Origin: Azorhizobium doebereinerae UFLA1-100
GTDB taxonomy: Bacteria > Pseudomonadota > Alphaproteobacteria > Rhizobiales > Xanthobacteraceae
Assembly: GCF_000473085.1 (NCBI RefSeq)
Contig: NZ_AXBA01000032.1
Coordinates: 1 to 64,000 of the forward strand
Direction: 5' to 3'
DNA length: 64,000 bases
Below, piece after piece: positions 28,635 through 37,459 of the stretch. The notes below the pieces were generated by a model. The model did no database searches. It was not told where the DNA came from and saw only the letters and a program-made list of their open reading frames with translations. The first letter of the stretch is position 1, and each line of letters begins with the position of its first letter. A program made the position numbers and the translations under genes.

Positions 28635-29807
28635 TCACTTGCCGACGGCGCGGCGCACGGCGGCGATGATCTTGTCCTGCGTCTCCGCGTCCAGATAGGC
28701 GTGCATGGGCAGGCTGATGACTTCCGCGCACAGCGCCTCGGCCACCGGCAGGCTGTCCGCCGCCGCCGGGAAGTGCGCATAGGCCGGCTGGCGGTGCATG
28801 GCGATGCGGTAATAGACGGCGGTGGGGATGCCCTCCGCCTTCAGCGCCTCGGCCAGGCCGTCGCGCACGCCGGGGGCGAAGCGCAGCGTGTACTGCGCCC
28901 ACACCGAGGTGGCGCGCGGATCCACGAACGGCACGGTGGCGATGTCGGCCAGGGCCGCGTTGTAGCGCCGGGCCACCGCCTCGCGGGCGGCGATCTCGTC
29001 CTCGAAGATGGCCAGCTTCTCCAGCAGCACCGCCGCCTGGATGGTGTCGAGCCGGGCGGTCATGCCGATGCGGACATTCTCGTACTTGTCCACGCCCTGG
29101 CCGTGCTCGCGCACGCTCTTCAGCACCGCCACGAGGTCGGCGTCGTCGGTCAGGATGGCGCCGCCGTCGCCGTAGCAGCCGAGCGGCTTGGCCGGGAAGA
29201 AGGAGGTGGCGGTGGCATCGCCGATCGAGCCGGTGCGCTTGTTGTTCCAGGTGCCGCCGAAGCCCTGGGCGGTGTCCGCCAGCACCTTCAGACCGTGGGC
29301 CTCGGCGATGGGCAGGAGCGCGTCATAGTCCGCCGGCTGGCCGAACAGGTCGACAGGGATGACCACCTTGGGGGTGAGGCCCTTCGCCTTGGCCACCGCG
29401 ACGGCCTGCTCCAGGCTCGCCGGGTCCACGTTGAAGGTGTCCGCCTTCACGTCCACGAATACCGGGGTGGCGCCGACCCACGGCACCACTTCGGCGGTGG
29501 CGCAGAAGGTGAAGGCCGGGCAGAACACCGCGTCGCCCGCGCCGACGCCCCAGGCCATCAGCAGCATGGCCAGCGCGTCGGTGCCGCTGGAGCAGGAGAC
29601 CGCATATCTGGCGCCGGCATAGGCGGCGAGTTCAGCCTCGAACTTGCCGACTTCCGGCCCGTTCACGAAGCGGCAGCTGTCCAGCACGGCCTGCACGGCC
29701 TTGTCCACGCCGGCGCCGAGGCGGGCCTTCTGGGCGGCGAGATCGATGAAGGGAATCGGCGAGGCGAACGCCGGCGCGGGGCGAATCTGGGCGGCAGGCG
29801 AAGTCAT
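28635..29807 (-). CDS. DegT/DnrJ/EryC1/StrS-family sugar aminotransferase
   Basis: This 390-residue PLP enzyme transaminates a nucleotide-linked keto-sugar. The family signatures are SCSSGTDALAM, PAFTFCATAEV, VIPVDLFGQPAD and the PLP-lysine segment TSFFPAKPLGCYGDGGA, closest by eye to WbpE/GnnB-type enzymes. The upstream gene encodes a Gfo/Idh/MocA dehydrogenase, the usual source of the 3-keto substrate. The pair could make UDP-2,3-diamino sugars for lipid A (GnnA/GnnB) or for O-antigen (WbpB/WbpE); sequence alone does not decide. ATG 29807 is chosen, as the frame upstream runs into the neighbouring gene. Confidence 0.88.
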   Translation of the reverse strand: MTSPAAQIRPAPAFASPIPFIDLAAQKARLGAGVDKAVQAVLDSCRFVNGPEVGKFEAELAAYAGARYAVSCSSGTDALAMLLMAWGVGAGDAVFCPAFTFCATAEVVPWVGATPVFVDVKADTFNVDPASLEQAVAVAKAKGLTPKVVIPVDLFGQPADYDALLPIAEAHGLKVLADTAQGFGGTWNNKRTGSIGDATATSFFPAKPLGCYGDGGAILTDDADLVAVLKSVREHGQGVDKYENVRIGMTARLDTIQAAVLLEKLAIFEDEIAAREAVARRYNAALADIATVPFVDPRATSVWAQYTLRFAPGVRDGLAEALKAEGIPTAVYYRIAMHRQPAYAHFPAAADSLPVAEALCAEVISLPMHAYLDAETQDKIIAAVRRAVGK

Positions 29808-29920
29808 GGGTATCGCGTCCTTGCGTGATGGCCCACACGCGCCATCAGCGCGGGGCAAGCCTCTTCCGGCGACGGCCAGCGGCCGCCGCCCATCGGTCGT
29901 ATGAATGCCCCCGGATGGGC

Positions 29921-30910
29921 TCAGCTCGCGCGCCGCACCTGGGCGCGGGCCGCCGCTTCCACCCGCTCGGCGAGGCAGGAGATGGCGATTTCCAGGCTGG
30001 CGACGCCCTCCTCGCCGCTGACCGGCGGCTTGCTCCCCGCGCGCACGGCATCGAGGAACTGCGTCAGCTCGCTGCGCAGCGGCTCCGCATAGGCCACCGG
30101 CAGGTGGCGCATGGAATAGGAGCCGTCCGGCCGGTAGTCGAAGCACTCGGTCACCTGCCGGGTCAGCAGGTCGCCGATGACGTATTTCTTGCGCGTCGCC
30201 ACATGCACCGTGCGCGCCTTGAACGGCGTCAGCCAGTTGGTGTTGATGTGGGCCAGCACGCCGGAAGCGGTGCGGAACTGGAGCAGCGCGATGTCCTCGC
30301 GCTCGGCCATGGCGCTGGAGGTCTGCGGCTGCACCTCGACGATGTCCGAGCCGGTGAACCAGCGGATCAGGTCGATGTCGTGCACCGCGAGGTCGATCAC
30401 CACGCCCACGTTGGACATGCGCGGCGGGAACGGGCCGACGCGGGTGATGGCGATGGAGAGCAGTTCCTCGCCCTCGATGGCCTTCTTCACCGCCTGGACC
30501 GCCGGGTTGAAGCGCTCCACATGGCCGATCATCAGGGTCACGCCCTTGGCCTTGGCCGCGGCGACGATCTCGCGGCCCTGTTCCACGGTGGAGGCCACCG
30601 GCTTCTCCACCAGCACCGAGCAGCCGGCGGCGATCACGTCCAGCGCCACCGGATGGTGCAGATGGGTCGGGGCCGCCACGATCACCGCGTCGAGGCCGAG
30701 GTCGAGCAACTGATGGTGGGTGCCCACGGCCTGGCAGCCGAGCACATCGGCCACGCGCCTGGCCTGGGCCTCGTCCGGATCCGCCACCGCCACCAGTTCC
30801 ACGCCCGGCAGTTCCGCCAGGACGCGCGCATGGTTCGATCCCATGATGCCAATGCCGGTCACCCCTACGCGCAGGGGACGAATCTCGGACGCCGCCGAAT
30901 CACGAGCCAT
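29921..30910 (-). CDS. Gfo/Idh/MocA-family NAD(P)-dependent sugar dehydrogenase
   Basis: About 329 residues: an N-terminal Rossmann fold (GVTGIGIMGSNHARVL), the family motif EKP after SVLV, and a C-terminal alpha/beta substrate domain. It would oxidise a nucleotide sugar hydroxyl to a ketone for the aminotransferase encoded 113 bp downstream. ATG 30910 has GAGGG 7 nt upstream and is preferred over the ATG five codons earlier. Gfo/Idh/MocA plus DegT is a recurrent two-step module for 3-amino sugars. Confidence 0.87.
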   Translation of the reverse strand: MARDSAASEIRPLRVGVTGIGIMGSNHARVLAELPGVELVAVADPDEAQARRVADVLGCQAVGTHHQLLDLGLDAVIVAAPTHLHHPVALDVIAAGCSVLVEKPVASTVEQGREIVAAAKAKGVTLMIGHVERFNPAVQAVKKAIEGEELLSIAITRVGPFPPRMSNVGVVIDLAVHDIDLIRWFTGSDIVEVQPQTSSAMAEREDIALLQFRTASGVLAHINTNWLTPFKARTVHVATRKKYVIGDLLTRQVTECFDYRPDGSYSMRHLPVAYAEPLRSELTQFLDAVRAGSKPPVSGEEGVASLEIAISCLAERVEAAARAQVRRAS

Positions 30911-31040
30911 TTCAGCCCTCTTCATCTGAACTTCGGACCGGCTCCTATCACGGGGGAGCGGACCAAAGCGAGGCGCTGGCGCAATTCCGGCCCGTTGTGG
31001 CCGTTCAAGAATTGCATCGCCGTGTTACCGGGCGGCCCAC

Positions 31041-31070
31041 AAAAAAGGACGCGGCGGGCGCCGCGTCCTT
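31041..31070 (-). terminator. Rho-independent terminator of the first Omp25-like gene
   Basis: A 10-bp stem AAGGACGCGG / CCGCGTCCTT is followed on the minus strand by six T. It starts 55 nt past the stop of the porin-like gene at 31125. Confidence 0.88.
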
Positions 31071-31124
31071 CCAAACTCCCGCGTTCCGCTGCGTCCGGGG
31101 CCATGGGCCGGGATGCAGCCGCGA

Positions 31125-31760
31125 TCAGAACTTGTAGTTCACGCCGAGCCGCGCGGTGGAGGCGTTCACCCCGGCCTCGCCGATGGCGTTGTAATTGCCC
31201 TTGCCCAGGTCGGTGTAGAGATACTCGGCCCGCGCGGTCCAGTTGTTGGTCAACGCATATTCCACGCCCGCGCCGGCGGTCCAGCCGGTGAGAGTGTTGG
31301 ATTCGCTGATGCCGGGCGTGGAAATCTTGTTGTTGCCCCAGGCGAAGCCGCCGGTGACATAGGGCAGCACCCGGTCGAAGGCGTAGCCGAGGCGGGCGCG
31401 CACGGTGCCGAAATAGTCCAGCTTGGACGACAGCGCGCCGTTGCTGCTGCCGATGTCCGAGCCCTGGACGTCGGCTTCCAGGCCCACCAGCATGTTGTTC
31501 TGGAACTGGTAGTTGTAGCCGACCTGGCCGCCACCCAGCCAGCCGTCCGGATTGAGCCCGTTGGCGTCGGCGGCCCCGGTGCCCGAGCCCCAGGCATAGC
31601 CGGCATTGGCGCCGATATAGAAGCCGGTCCAGGAGAAGGCCGGCGGCGCGGCGGTGACGATGGCCGGAGCGGGCGTCGGCGCGCGGGCGAGATCGGCCGC
31701 CATCGCGGGGGCCGCGAGCAGAGCGCTCGCCAGAACGCCCGAGACCAGTACCGACTTCAT
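31125..31760 (-). CDS. Outer-membrane beta-barrel protein, Omp25/Omp31 type (copy 1)
   Basis: 211 residues with a Sec signal peptide (LLAAPAMAADL, cleavage likely after AMA) and an 8-strand barrel ending in the C-terminal Phe signature (LGVNYKF). The block FSWTGFYIGANAGYAWG and the repeat DYFGTVRARLGYAFDRVLPYVTGG are diagnostic for rhizobial Omp25/31/RopB proteins. It is one of three homologous tandem genes. ATG 31760 gives the clean signal peptide; the frame upstream is open but unsupported. It has its own terminator. Confidence 0.92.
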   Translation of the reverse strand: MKSVLVSGVLASALLAAPAMAADLARAPTPAPAIVTAAPPAFSWTGFYIGANAGYAWGSGTGAADANGLNPDGWLGGGQVGYNYQFQNNMLVGLEADVQGSDIGSSNGALSSKLDYFGTVRARLGYAFDRVLPYVTGGFAWGNNKISTPGISESNTLTGWTAGAGVEYALTNNWTARAEYLYTDLGKGNYNAIGEAGVNASTARLGVNYKF

Positions 31761-32045
31761 GGCTGCGTCCCTTTGCAGATAAATACGGCCGGCACTCTGT
31801 CCGACGAGGTCGGCAGGGCCATGGCCCATCAGCGGCAAAGACGTGGCAATGGATCGCCCCCGGCGTGACGGCGGCTCGGCAGCTGCCTACCTGGGTAGTC
31901 CGCCCGTCCTACATGCGTTGCCGTAGGGGCACAGTTCACACGCAAGAGTTGAGATGGAGCGATGGCGCGCGCGGCGGGAGACGGTGTCGGGGCGGCATCG
32001 GGGTGCCGCGCGGTCATTCGGCCGGGGGCCGACTGTCCGCGCAGG

Positions 32046-32077
32046 CATAAAAAAACCCCGGGCTCGCGCCCGGGGTT
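32046..32077 (-). terminator. Rho-independent terminator of the second Omp25-like gene
   Basis: On the minus strand AACCCCGGGC-GCGA-GCCCGGGGTT is followed by TTTTTATGCC. It lies 24 nt past the stop at 32101. The long T-run and stable stem suggest a highly expressed gene. Confidence 0.92.
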
Positions 32078-32100
32078 CTCGAAAGCCCGAGGGCTTAAGA

Positions 32101-32805
32101 TCAGAACTTGTAGTTCACGCCAACCTTGAGCACGCTCATGTCGAACGAGGTGTCGAGGGTGGAGAGGTTCGGGAAGATGTAGTTGTTGCCACCCAGATCC
32201 ACGTACAGATACTCGATCTTGGCCGTGAAGTTGTTGGTGATGGCATACTCGAGGCCAGCGCCGACGGTCCAGCCCCAGTTGGTGGAGGCGGTGTCCGCAC
32301 CGTAGTAGGTGCCGAAGCTGGTGCGGCCCCAGGCGGCGCCGCCGGTGATGTACGGCAGCCAACGGTCGAAGGCGTAGCCGACGCGGGCACGGATGGTGCC
32401 GAAGTAGTCGAGCGTGGCGCCCTGGGTGTTGGTGCGGTTGGCCAGCGGGCCGACGGTGATGGTGTTGGTGTCGCCAACGCCGGTCCAGTCGATGTCGGCT
32501 TCCACGCCGAGCACGACGTTGTTGGCGAACTGGTAGTTGTAGCCGATCTGACCACCACCGAGCCAGCCGTCGCCGCCACCGATGTTGTAGTTGTAGGGCA
32601 CGCCAGCCGCGGTGCGGAAGTCGTAGTTGTTGTTGCCCCAGCCGTAGCCGACGTTGGCACCGATGTAGAAGCCGGTCCAGGAGAACACGGGAACCACCGG
32701 CACGACGGCCTTGACGGGATACTTGGTGGCGAGGTCAGCCGCAGAGGCGGCGCCGCAGCCGAGGAGGGCCAGGGCGGAGACCCCGGCGAGAGCGCGCTTC
32801 AACAT
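32101..32805 (-). CDS. Outer-membrane beta-barrel protein, Omp25/Omp31 type (copy 2)
   Basis: 234 residues: signal peptide (LLGCGAASAADL), FSWTGFYIGANVGYGWG, DYFGTIRARVGYAFDRWLPYITGG and the terminal LKVGVNYKF. It is longer than the other two copies because of a loop around residues 65-75 rich in Asn/Tyr. ATG 32805 has AAGGTG 7 nt upstream, which decides the start. The Cys at signal position 17 looks like a lipobox, but the AxA site fits ordinary signal peptidase better. AT-richer flanks and a strong terminator suggest independent transcription. Confidence 0.92.
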   Translation of the reverse strand: MLKRALAGVSALALLGCGAASAADLATKYPVKAVVPVVPVFSWTGFYIGANVGYGWGNNNYDFRTAAGVPYNYNIGGGDGWLGGGQIGYNYQFANNVVLGVEADIDWTGVGDTNTITVGPLANRTNTQGATLDYFGTIRARVGYAFDRWLPYITGGAAWGRTSFGTYYGADTASTNWGWTVGAGLEYAITNNFTAKIEYLYVDLGGNNYIFPNLSTLDTSFDMSVLKVGVNYKF

Positions 32806-33015
32806 GAGAACACCTTTTTTCATTCGACGAAGAACCAGAATGTGCGGACCATACATCGAGTGGCCCGCCCCGTCTGTGACCGCGATGCAACACCGCCTTC
32901 GGAAAGGAGGGCGAAATTGCGACTGCGAGTCTACATCAGAACACAATTCGTCCTCAAGCCTGGGTTGAGTGCTTGGTTTTCCTGGCTTTCCGTTGGATCA
33001 AGCGAGCTTAACCGT

Positions 33016-33624
33016 TCAGAAACGATAGTTCACTCCAGCTCTAACAACATTGCCGTCATAGCCGATCGTCGTGGGACCCACGAATGAACCATACGTAGAA
33101 TTGCCTAGATCCACGTACAGATACTCGGCTCGCGCGCTCCAATTACGGTCAATCGCGTATTCCGCGCCGAGGCCCAATGTCCAACCCCAGGATGTCTGGG
33201 TGTTGCTGAGGCCGAAAACTTGGTACTCGCCCTCGCCATAGGCTAGGCCGCCCGTGCCATAGACCAGAAAACGGTCCGCAGCGAAGCCGACGCGGCCGCG
33301 AACGGTACCGAAATAGTTCATCTTGAAGGATCCGGCGCTCACACCGGACCAGTCGAAGTCGGTTTCAAGGCCGATCACCATGGGCGAACCGGCGAATTGC
33401 AGGTTGTAGCCGGCCTGCACGCCGCCCAGGAAGCCGTTCGGGCTCTCGCCCGCCGCCGAACCCCAGCCGTAGCCGGCATTGGCGCCGATATAGAAGCCGG
33501 TCCAGGACGACGGCAGCGCCGCCGGCTGCGGCGCGTAGCCGTAGCTGGCCGACAGGTCCGCCGCGGCCGCCGGGCCCGCCGCCAGGGCCAGGGCGGCAAA
33601 CCCCGCCAGAGTACGCATCTTCAT
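33016..33624 (-). CDS. Outer-membrane beta-barrel protein, Omp25/Omp31 type (copy 3)
   Basis: 202 residues with signal peptide (LAAGPAAAADL), SSWTGFYIGANAGYGWG, NYFGTVRGRVGFAADRFLVYGTGG and terminal VRAGVNYRF. It is the most divergent of the three tandem copies and its 3' half has lower GC than its 5' half. GAGGAG lies 8 nt upstream of ATG 33624. I see no terminator in the 210-bp gap before copy 2. Confidence 0.9.
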   Translation of the reverse strand: MKMRTLAGFAALALAAGPAAAADLSASYGYAPQPAALPSSWTGFYIGANAGYGWGSAAGESPNGFLGGVQAGYNLQFAGSPMVIGLETDFDWSGVSAGSFKMNYFGTVRGRVGFAADRFLVYGTGGLAYGEGEYQVFGLSNTQTSWGWTLGLGAEYAIDRNWSARAEYLYVDLGNSTYGSFVGPTTIGYDGNVVRAGVNYRF

Positions 33625-33764
33625 TCGGGTCTCCTCTTGGCACGCGCGGGCAGGCCGCGCCGTCAGCCGGAGTTAGACCTCCAATGGCAAAGGAAATGTC
33701 GCCGCGCGGCCGCGCCGCACCGGCATGGTGAATCGGGCGTGAATTGGGAGGGAGCCGGGTGCCG

Positions 33765-35189
33765 TCAGGCGGCTCGGCCCGGCGCGCCCGCCGCCGCCAG
33801 CGCGCCGGTGTGCTTTTCGAGGATGAGTTCCACCGCCTGGGCCAGGGCCGGGTTGCGGTCGAGCAGATGCTCCATGGCGCCGACCGGCACCAGCAGCAGC
33901 CGCACCTCGCTGTCGGCGATCACCTGCACCTTCGACGCCGTGCCGCGGAACACGTCGCGGGTGGCGTAGAGATCGCCCGCCGCGAGGCGCTCCAGCACCG
34001 GGGCGTCGGCGAGCGGCAGCACCACCCGCGCCTCGCCCGCCAGCAGCACGAGGAAGTCGAGCGCGCTGACGCCGTGGCGGAGAATCGTCTCGCCCGGCGC
34101 GAAGGTCTGCATCCGGGAGGCGGCCGCCAGGTCCAGCAGGTCCGCCGCGCCGAGGCCGAACGTGCCGCCTGCGGCCAGGGCCGCGGCCCGCAGCTCCGGT
34201 GTATCCGCGCCATAGAGCATGGCCGCGTCCTGGTCCGGCCCGCCGATGGGCAGGCCGTGCCGCTGGCCCACGTACCACAGGCGGTGCAGGAACACGTCCC
34301 GCGCCGCGGACACCTGGGTGGCGTCGGCCACCAGGAAGCTCACCTCATAATGCATCCCGTCCGCCCCCACCGCGCCGATGCGGCAGGACAGGCGCTGCGG
34401 CTCCATGAGCTGCGGCACGTCGAGCGCAGCCTCCCGCAAGGCCTGCTTGGCCGCGTCGGGCGTCGTGGTCAGCGGCAGGATGACCTCGGCCTTGACCCAC
34501 ACCGGCTGGCGCGCGCGGATGATGCGCATCACCTCGCCGGACATGGTGGCGCTGGGGATGACCACCCTCTGCCCGGCCAGCGTCTCCACGGTGATCGCCC
34601 GCCAGTCGATCTGCACCACCCTGGCCGGCGCGCCGTCGATGGTCAGCCAGTCGCCCAGGTTGAAGTGGCGGCCGGAGAAGACGATGACGCCCGCCACCAG
34701 CCCGCCGATGACGTTTTGCAGCGCAAGGCCCAGCACCACGGAGCCGATGCCCAGCGCGCCCAGCAGGCTGCCGAGGTCCACGTCCCAGATGGTGGAGACG
34801 ATGATCGCCGCGCCCACCGCCACGATGGCCGACGAGGCCAGTTCGTAGAACAGGCGCGGCGCCGGCAGCCGGCCCACCGTCTCGCTGAAGGCGATCAGCA
34901 GGCTCTGGAGGATGGTGAAGACGGCATGGAGCAGCAGGATGCCCACCACCGTGTCCACCACCTTCACGGTGAGCCCGTCGGTGGGCAGGTGCAGCAGTTC
35001 GTGGACGATGATCCACAGCACGCCCGCCGGCAGAACGATGACCTGGAGCGCCCGCAGCGGCCGGCGCAGCGGCGAGGACGGCAGCGCGAAGCGCCGCGAC
35101 AGCTCGATCAGCACCACCGTCAGCAGCGGGAAGCCGAGGACGATCAGCAGGGTCCAGCGCAGTTCCTGTTGGTTGATGGCCTGCAGCAT
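33765..35189 (-). CDS. MscS-type channel with C-terminal cyclic-nucleotide-binding-like domain
   Basis: 474 residues. There are about five TM helices; the pore helix is the Gly/Ala-rich LGALGIGSVVLGLALQNVIGG (about 163-183), then the MscS beta domain and, from about 330, a cNMP-binding fold (SRMQTFAPGETILRHG, LVLLAGEARVVL). This is the bCNG architecture. The phosphate-binding cassette, normally FGE...R-S/T-A, reads GDLYATRDVFRGTASK here, so cNMP binding is doubtful. The gene starts 7 bp after the cyclase-like gene, implying co-translation and a shared pathway. Confidence 0.88.
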   Translation of the reverse strand: MLQAINQQELRWTLLIVLGFPLLTVVLIELSRRFALPSSPLRRPLRALQVIVLPAGVLWIIVHELLHLPTDGLTVKVVDTVVGILLLHAVFTILQSLLIAFSETVGRLPAPRLFYELASSAIVAVGAAIIVSTIWDVDLGSLLGALGIGSVVLGLALQNVIGGLVAGVIVFSGRHFNLGDWLTIDGAPARVVQIDWRAITVETLAGQRVVIPSATMSGEVMRIIRARQPVWVKAEVILPLTTTPDAAKQALREAALDVPQLMEPQRLSCRIGAVGADGMHYEVSFLVADATQVSAARDVFLHRLWYVGQRHGLPIGGPDQDAAMLYGADTPELRAAALAAGGTFGLGAADLLDLAAASRMQTFAPGETILRHGVSALDFLVLLAGEARVVLPLADAPVLERLAAGDLYATRDVFRGTASKVQVIADSEVRLLLVPVGAMEHLLDRNPALAQAVELILEKHTGALAAAGAPGRAA

Positions 35190-35196
35190 GCGCGCC

Positions 35197-37341
35197 TCAC
35201 CCGGCTGCGCCGGCCGCGCCGCCGGCGGGCCGCTGCCACGTTTCCACCGGCGTATCGTCGAACAGGGCGATGTCCGGCATGCGCGCGAAGCCCTCGCGGC
35301 TGCCCAGTTGGGGCAGCACGGCGGCGGTCACGCGCAAGGTGCCGGGCTCCGCCTCGAACACGATGCGCCGGGCCTGGAGCATGGTCAGGCCCCACACGTC
35401 GTAGAGCATGCGGTGCCGCCCCACGATGCCGATTTCCACGTCGCCCAGCGCGATGCCGGCCCGCACGTCCAGCGGCACGCCATAGAGGCGCGACAGGCGC
35501 TCCAGCCCCACGCTGACCTGGGCCACGAAGGCCAGGCTGCGCTGTGCCGCATCCAGCCGCGGCGCGGACAGGCCGCAGGCGGCGATATAGGTCTCGCCGA
35601 TGGTGCGGATCTTCTCCAGCCCGCTGGCGGCGCAGACCTCGTCGATGTCGCTCACCACGGCATTGACCCGCTCCAGCGTCTCGCCCGCCGCGCCGCGCAC
35701 CAGCCCCTCGAAGCCGTCGATGATGAGCACCACGACGCACACGTTGCGCACCCGCTCGGAGAAGGCGTTCTCGCCCAGCCGCACCCGGTCGGCGATCAGG
35801 TCCGGATAGAAATTGCGCAGGAGCTGCTCGTACTCCACGGTCTTCTGCTCGATGCGGGCGGAGCGCTCGGCGATCTCGTTGGCCATGGCGTTGAACGCCT
35901 TGGCGAGGTCGGTGAACTCGTCGCGGCCCTTGACCGCGATCCGCACGCTCTCGTCGCCCCCGGCCAGCGTGTTGACCCCCTTGAGCACCGCATGGATCGG
36001 GCGGGTGAAGGCGCTGGCCAGCACCACCGAGACCATGGTGAGCAGCACCGCCGCCAGCGCCGCCACCACCAGGATCGAATGCCTGAGGTCCTGCACCGGC
36101 GCCAGCGCCTCGGCCTCGTCCTGCTGGGCGATGACGATCCAGTGCAGGCCCTGCACGGTCACCGGCCCCCAGGAGCTCAAGGTGGAGACGCCCCGGTAGT
36201 CGGCGACGATCCGGGTGTCGGACTGGCCTCTCTGCCCGTCGCGCGAGGCCTCCGTATTCACCCTCTGCGCCATGATGGGCGAATTGAAATGCTTGATGCG
36301 CGCGATCGTCTCCGGCTCGACGCCGGTGGCCGCCAGCGCCTTGTAATAGGCCTCCGGCGTCTGGATCAGGAAGCGCGAGGGCGAGCGCATCAGCAGGTCG
36401 CTCACCCCCACCAGATAGACCTCGCCGGTCTTGCCGAGCCCGGCCTCGACCCAGTGCCGGTCGTTGGTCATCAAAGCGTCGATCTGCTTCACCGACAGCA
36501 CCCCGATCAGCACGCCGACGAGGTTGCCGTCGGCGAAGACCGGCGCGCCGATGAAGGCCGACGGCCGCAGCCCGGCGGGCACATAAGGCGTGAAGTCCTC
36601 CAGCACCGTGCGTCCCGGCACGCCGCCGCCTTCGATGATGCGCTGGAACACCCGGGCGGGACCGGAGGTGGAGAGCGGGCCGGCTGTCAGGCTGGCGCCG
36701 AGATCGGTGCGCTTGGCCACGGTGTAGACGATGGTCCCGGTCTTGGCGTCCACCAGCAGGATGTCTTCCAGCGCGTGGGTTTCCACCGAGCGGCGGAAGA
36801 AGGGCTGGAAGCGGGCCACCGCCTCGTCATAGGCCGAGGCGGTGCCGTTCGGCCCGGAGGTGATGCCGCTCAGGGCGATGCCGCCGGTGCCTACCGGGTC
36901 GGGGTTGCGGGCGACATAGGCCGCCTGGAGGCGCAGCGCCGCCGGATTGGCGGGCAGGAAGCCGGCGGGCACCAGCGGCGCGTCCACCAGGCTGGCGAAG
37001 GTGGGCAGCACCTTGTCCTTGTAATAGGCCACGAGCGCCGGGTCGGCGGCCGCCGGAGCGCCCTGCCCCAGCGCGGCGAAGGCCTGCGAGAAGGCCACCA
37101 CCCCGGCCTCGCTCGGCGTGTCCTGGGAAATGTCGCTGAAATCGTCCGAGACATCCTGGAACCAGCTCGCCACCTGCGCGGTCTTGGCGGACCGCAGCGT
37201 CGTGAGCTGCTCGAAGATGGTGGTCTTGAGCGTGTTGATCCCGCTTCGCGTCGCCACGTAGCTGGTGGCGATCAGGCAGCCGATCCCGCACAGAAGCAGC
37301 ATCGCCAGAACCTTCGAGCGGATGGACAAGAACCCGAACAT
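35197..37341 (-). CDS. Membrane class III adenylate/guanylate cyclase-like protein with Cache-type sensor and HAMP
   Basis: About 714 residues: TM1 (about 10-30), a large periplasmic Cache-like sensor, TM2 (about 420-440), HAMP (about 445-485), a coiled linker and a class III cyclase domain (about 530-690). The first metal Asp is kept (VVLIIDGF). The second metal site reads IRTIGETYIAACG, and the transition-state Asn position reads GLTMLQARR instead of G-x-x-x-N-x-A-x-R. Catalysis is therefore uncertain. ATG 37341 has GGGGGG upstream. Its stop is 7 bp before the MscS-CNB gene. Confidence 0.85.
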   Translation of the reverse strand: MFGFLSIRSKVLAMLLLCGIGCLIATSYVATRSGINTLKTTIFEQLTTLRSAKTAQVASWFQDVSDDFSDISQDTPSEAGVVAFSQAFAALGQGAPAAADPALVAYYKDKVLPTFASLVDAPLVPAGFLPANPAALRLQAAYVARNPDPVGTGGIALSGITSGPNGTASAYDEAVARFQPFFRRSVETHALEDILLVDAKTGTIVYTVAKRTDLGASLTAGPLSTSGPARVFQRIIEGGGVPGRTVLEDFTPYVPAGLRPSAFIGAPVFADGNLVGVLIGVLSVKQIDALMTNDRHWVEAGLGKTGEVYLVGVSDLLMRSPSRFLIQTPEAYYKALAATGVEPETIARIKHFNSPIMAQRVNTEASRDGQRGQSDTRIVADYRGVSTLSSWGPVTVQGLHWIVIAQQDEAEALAPVQDLRHSILVVAALAAVLLTMVSVVLASAFTRPIHAVLKGVNTLAGGDESVRIAVKGRDEFTDLAKAFNAMANEIAERSARIEQKTVEYEQLLRNFYPDLIADRVRLGENAFSERVRNVCVVVLIIDGFEGLVRGAAGETLERVNAVVSDIDEVCAASGLEKIRTIGETYIAACGLSAPRLDAAQRSLAFVAQVSVGLERLSRLYGVPLDVRAGIALGDVEIGIVGRHRMLYDVWGLTMLQARRIVFEAEPGTLRVTAAVLPQLGSREGFARMPDIALFDDTPVETWQRPAGGAAGAAG

Positions 37342-37459
37342 GAAGCCCCCCGGCACGTGCAGGGGCGATTGGTAGTAATTTTCCGCGGAATGTCCACGTG
37401 CGTCGCGACGGATTCCGCACCCACTGGCCCTTCCAGTTGCGAATGCCTACGTTCCGCCC

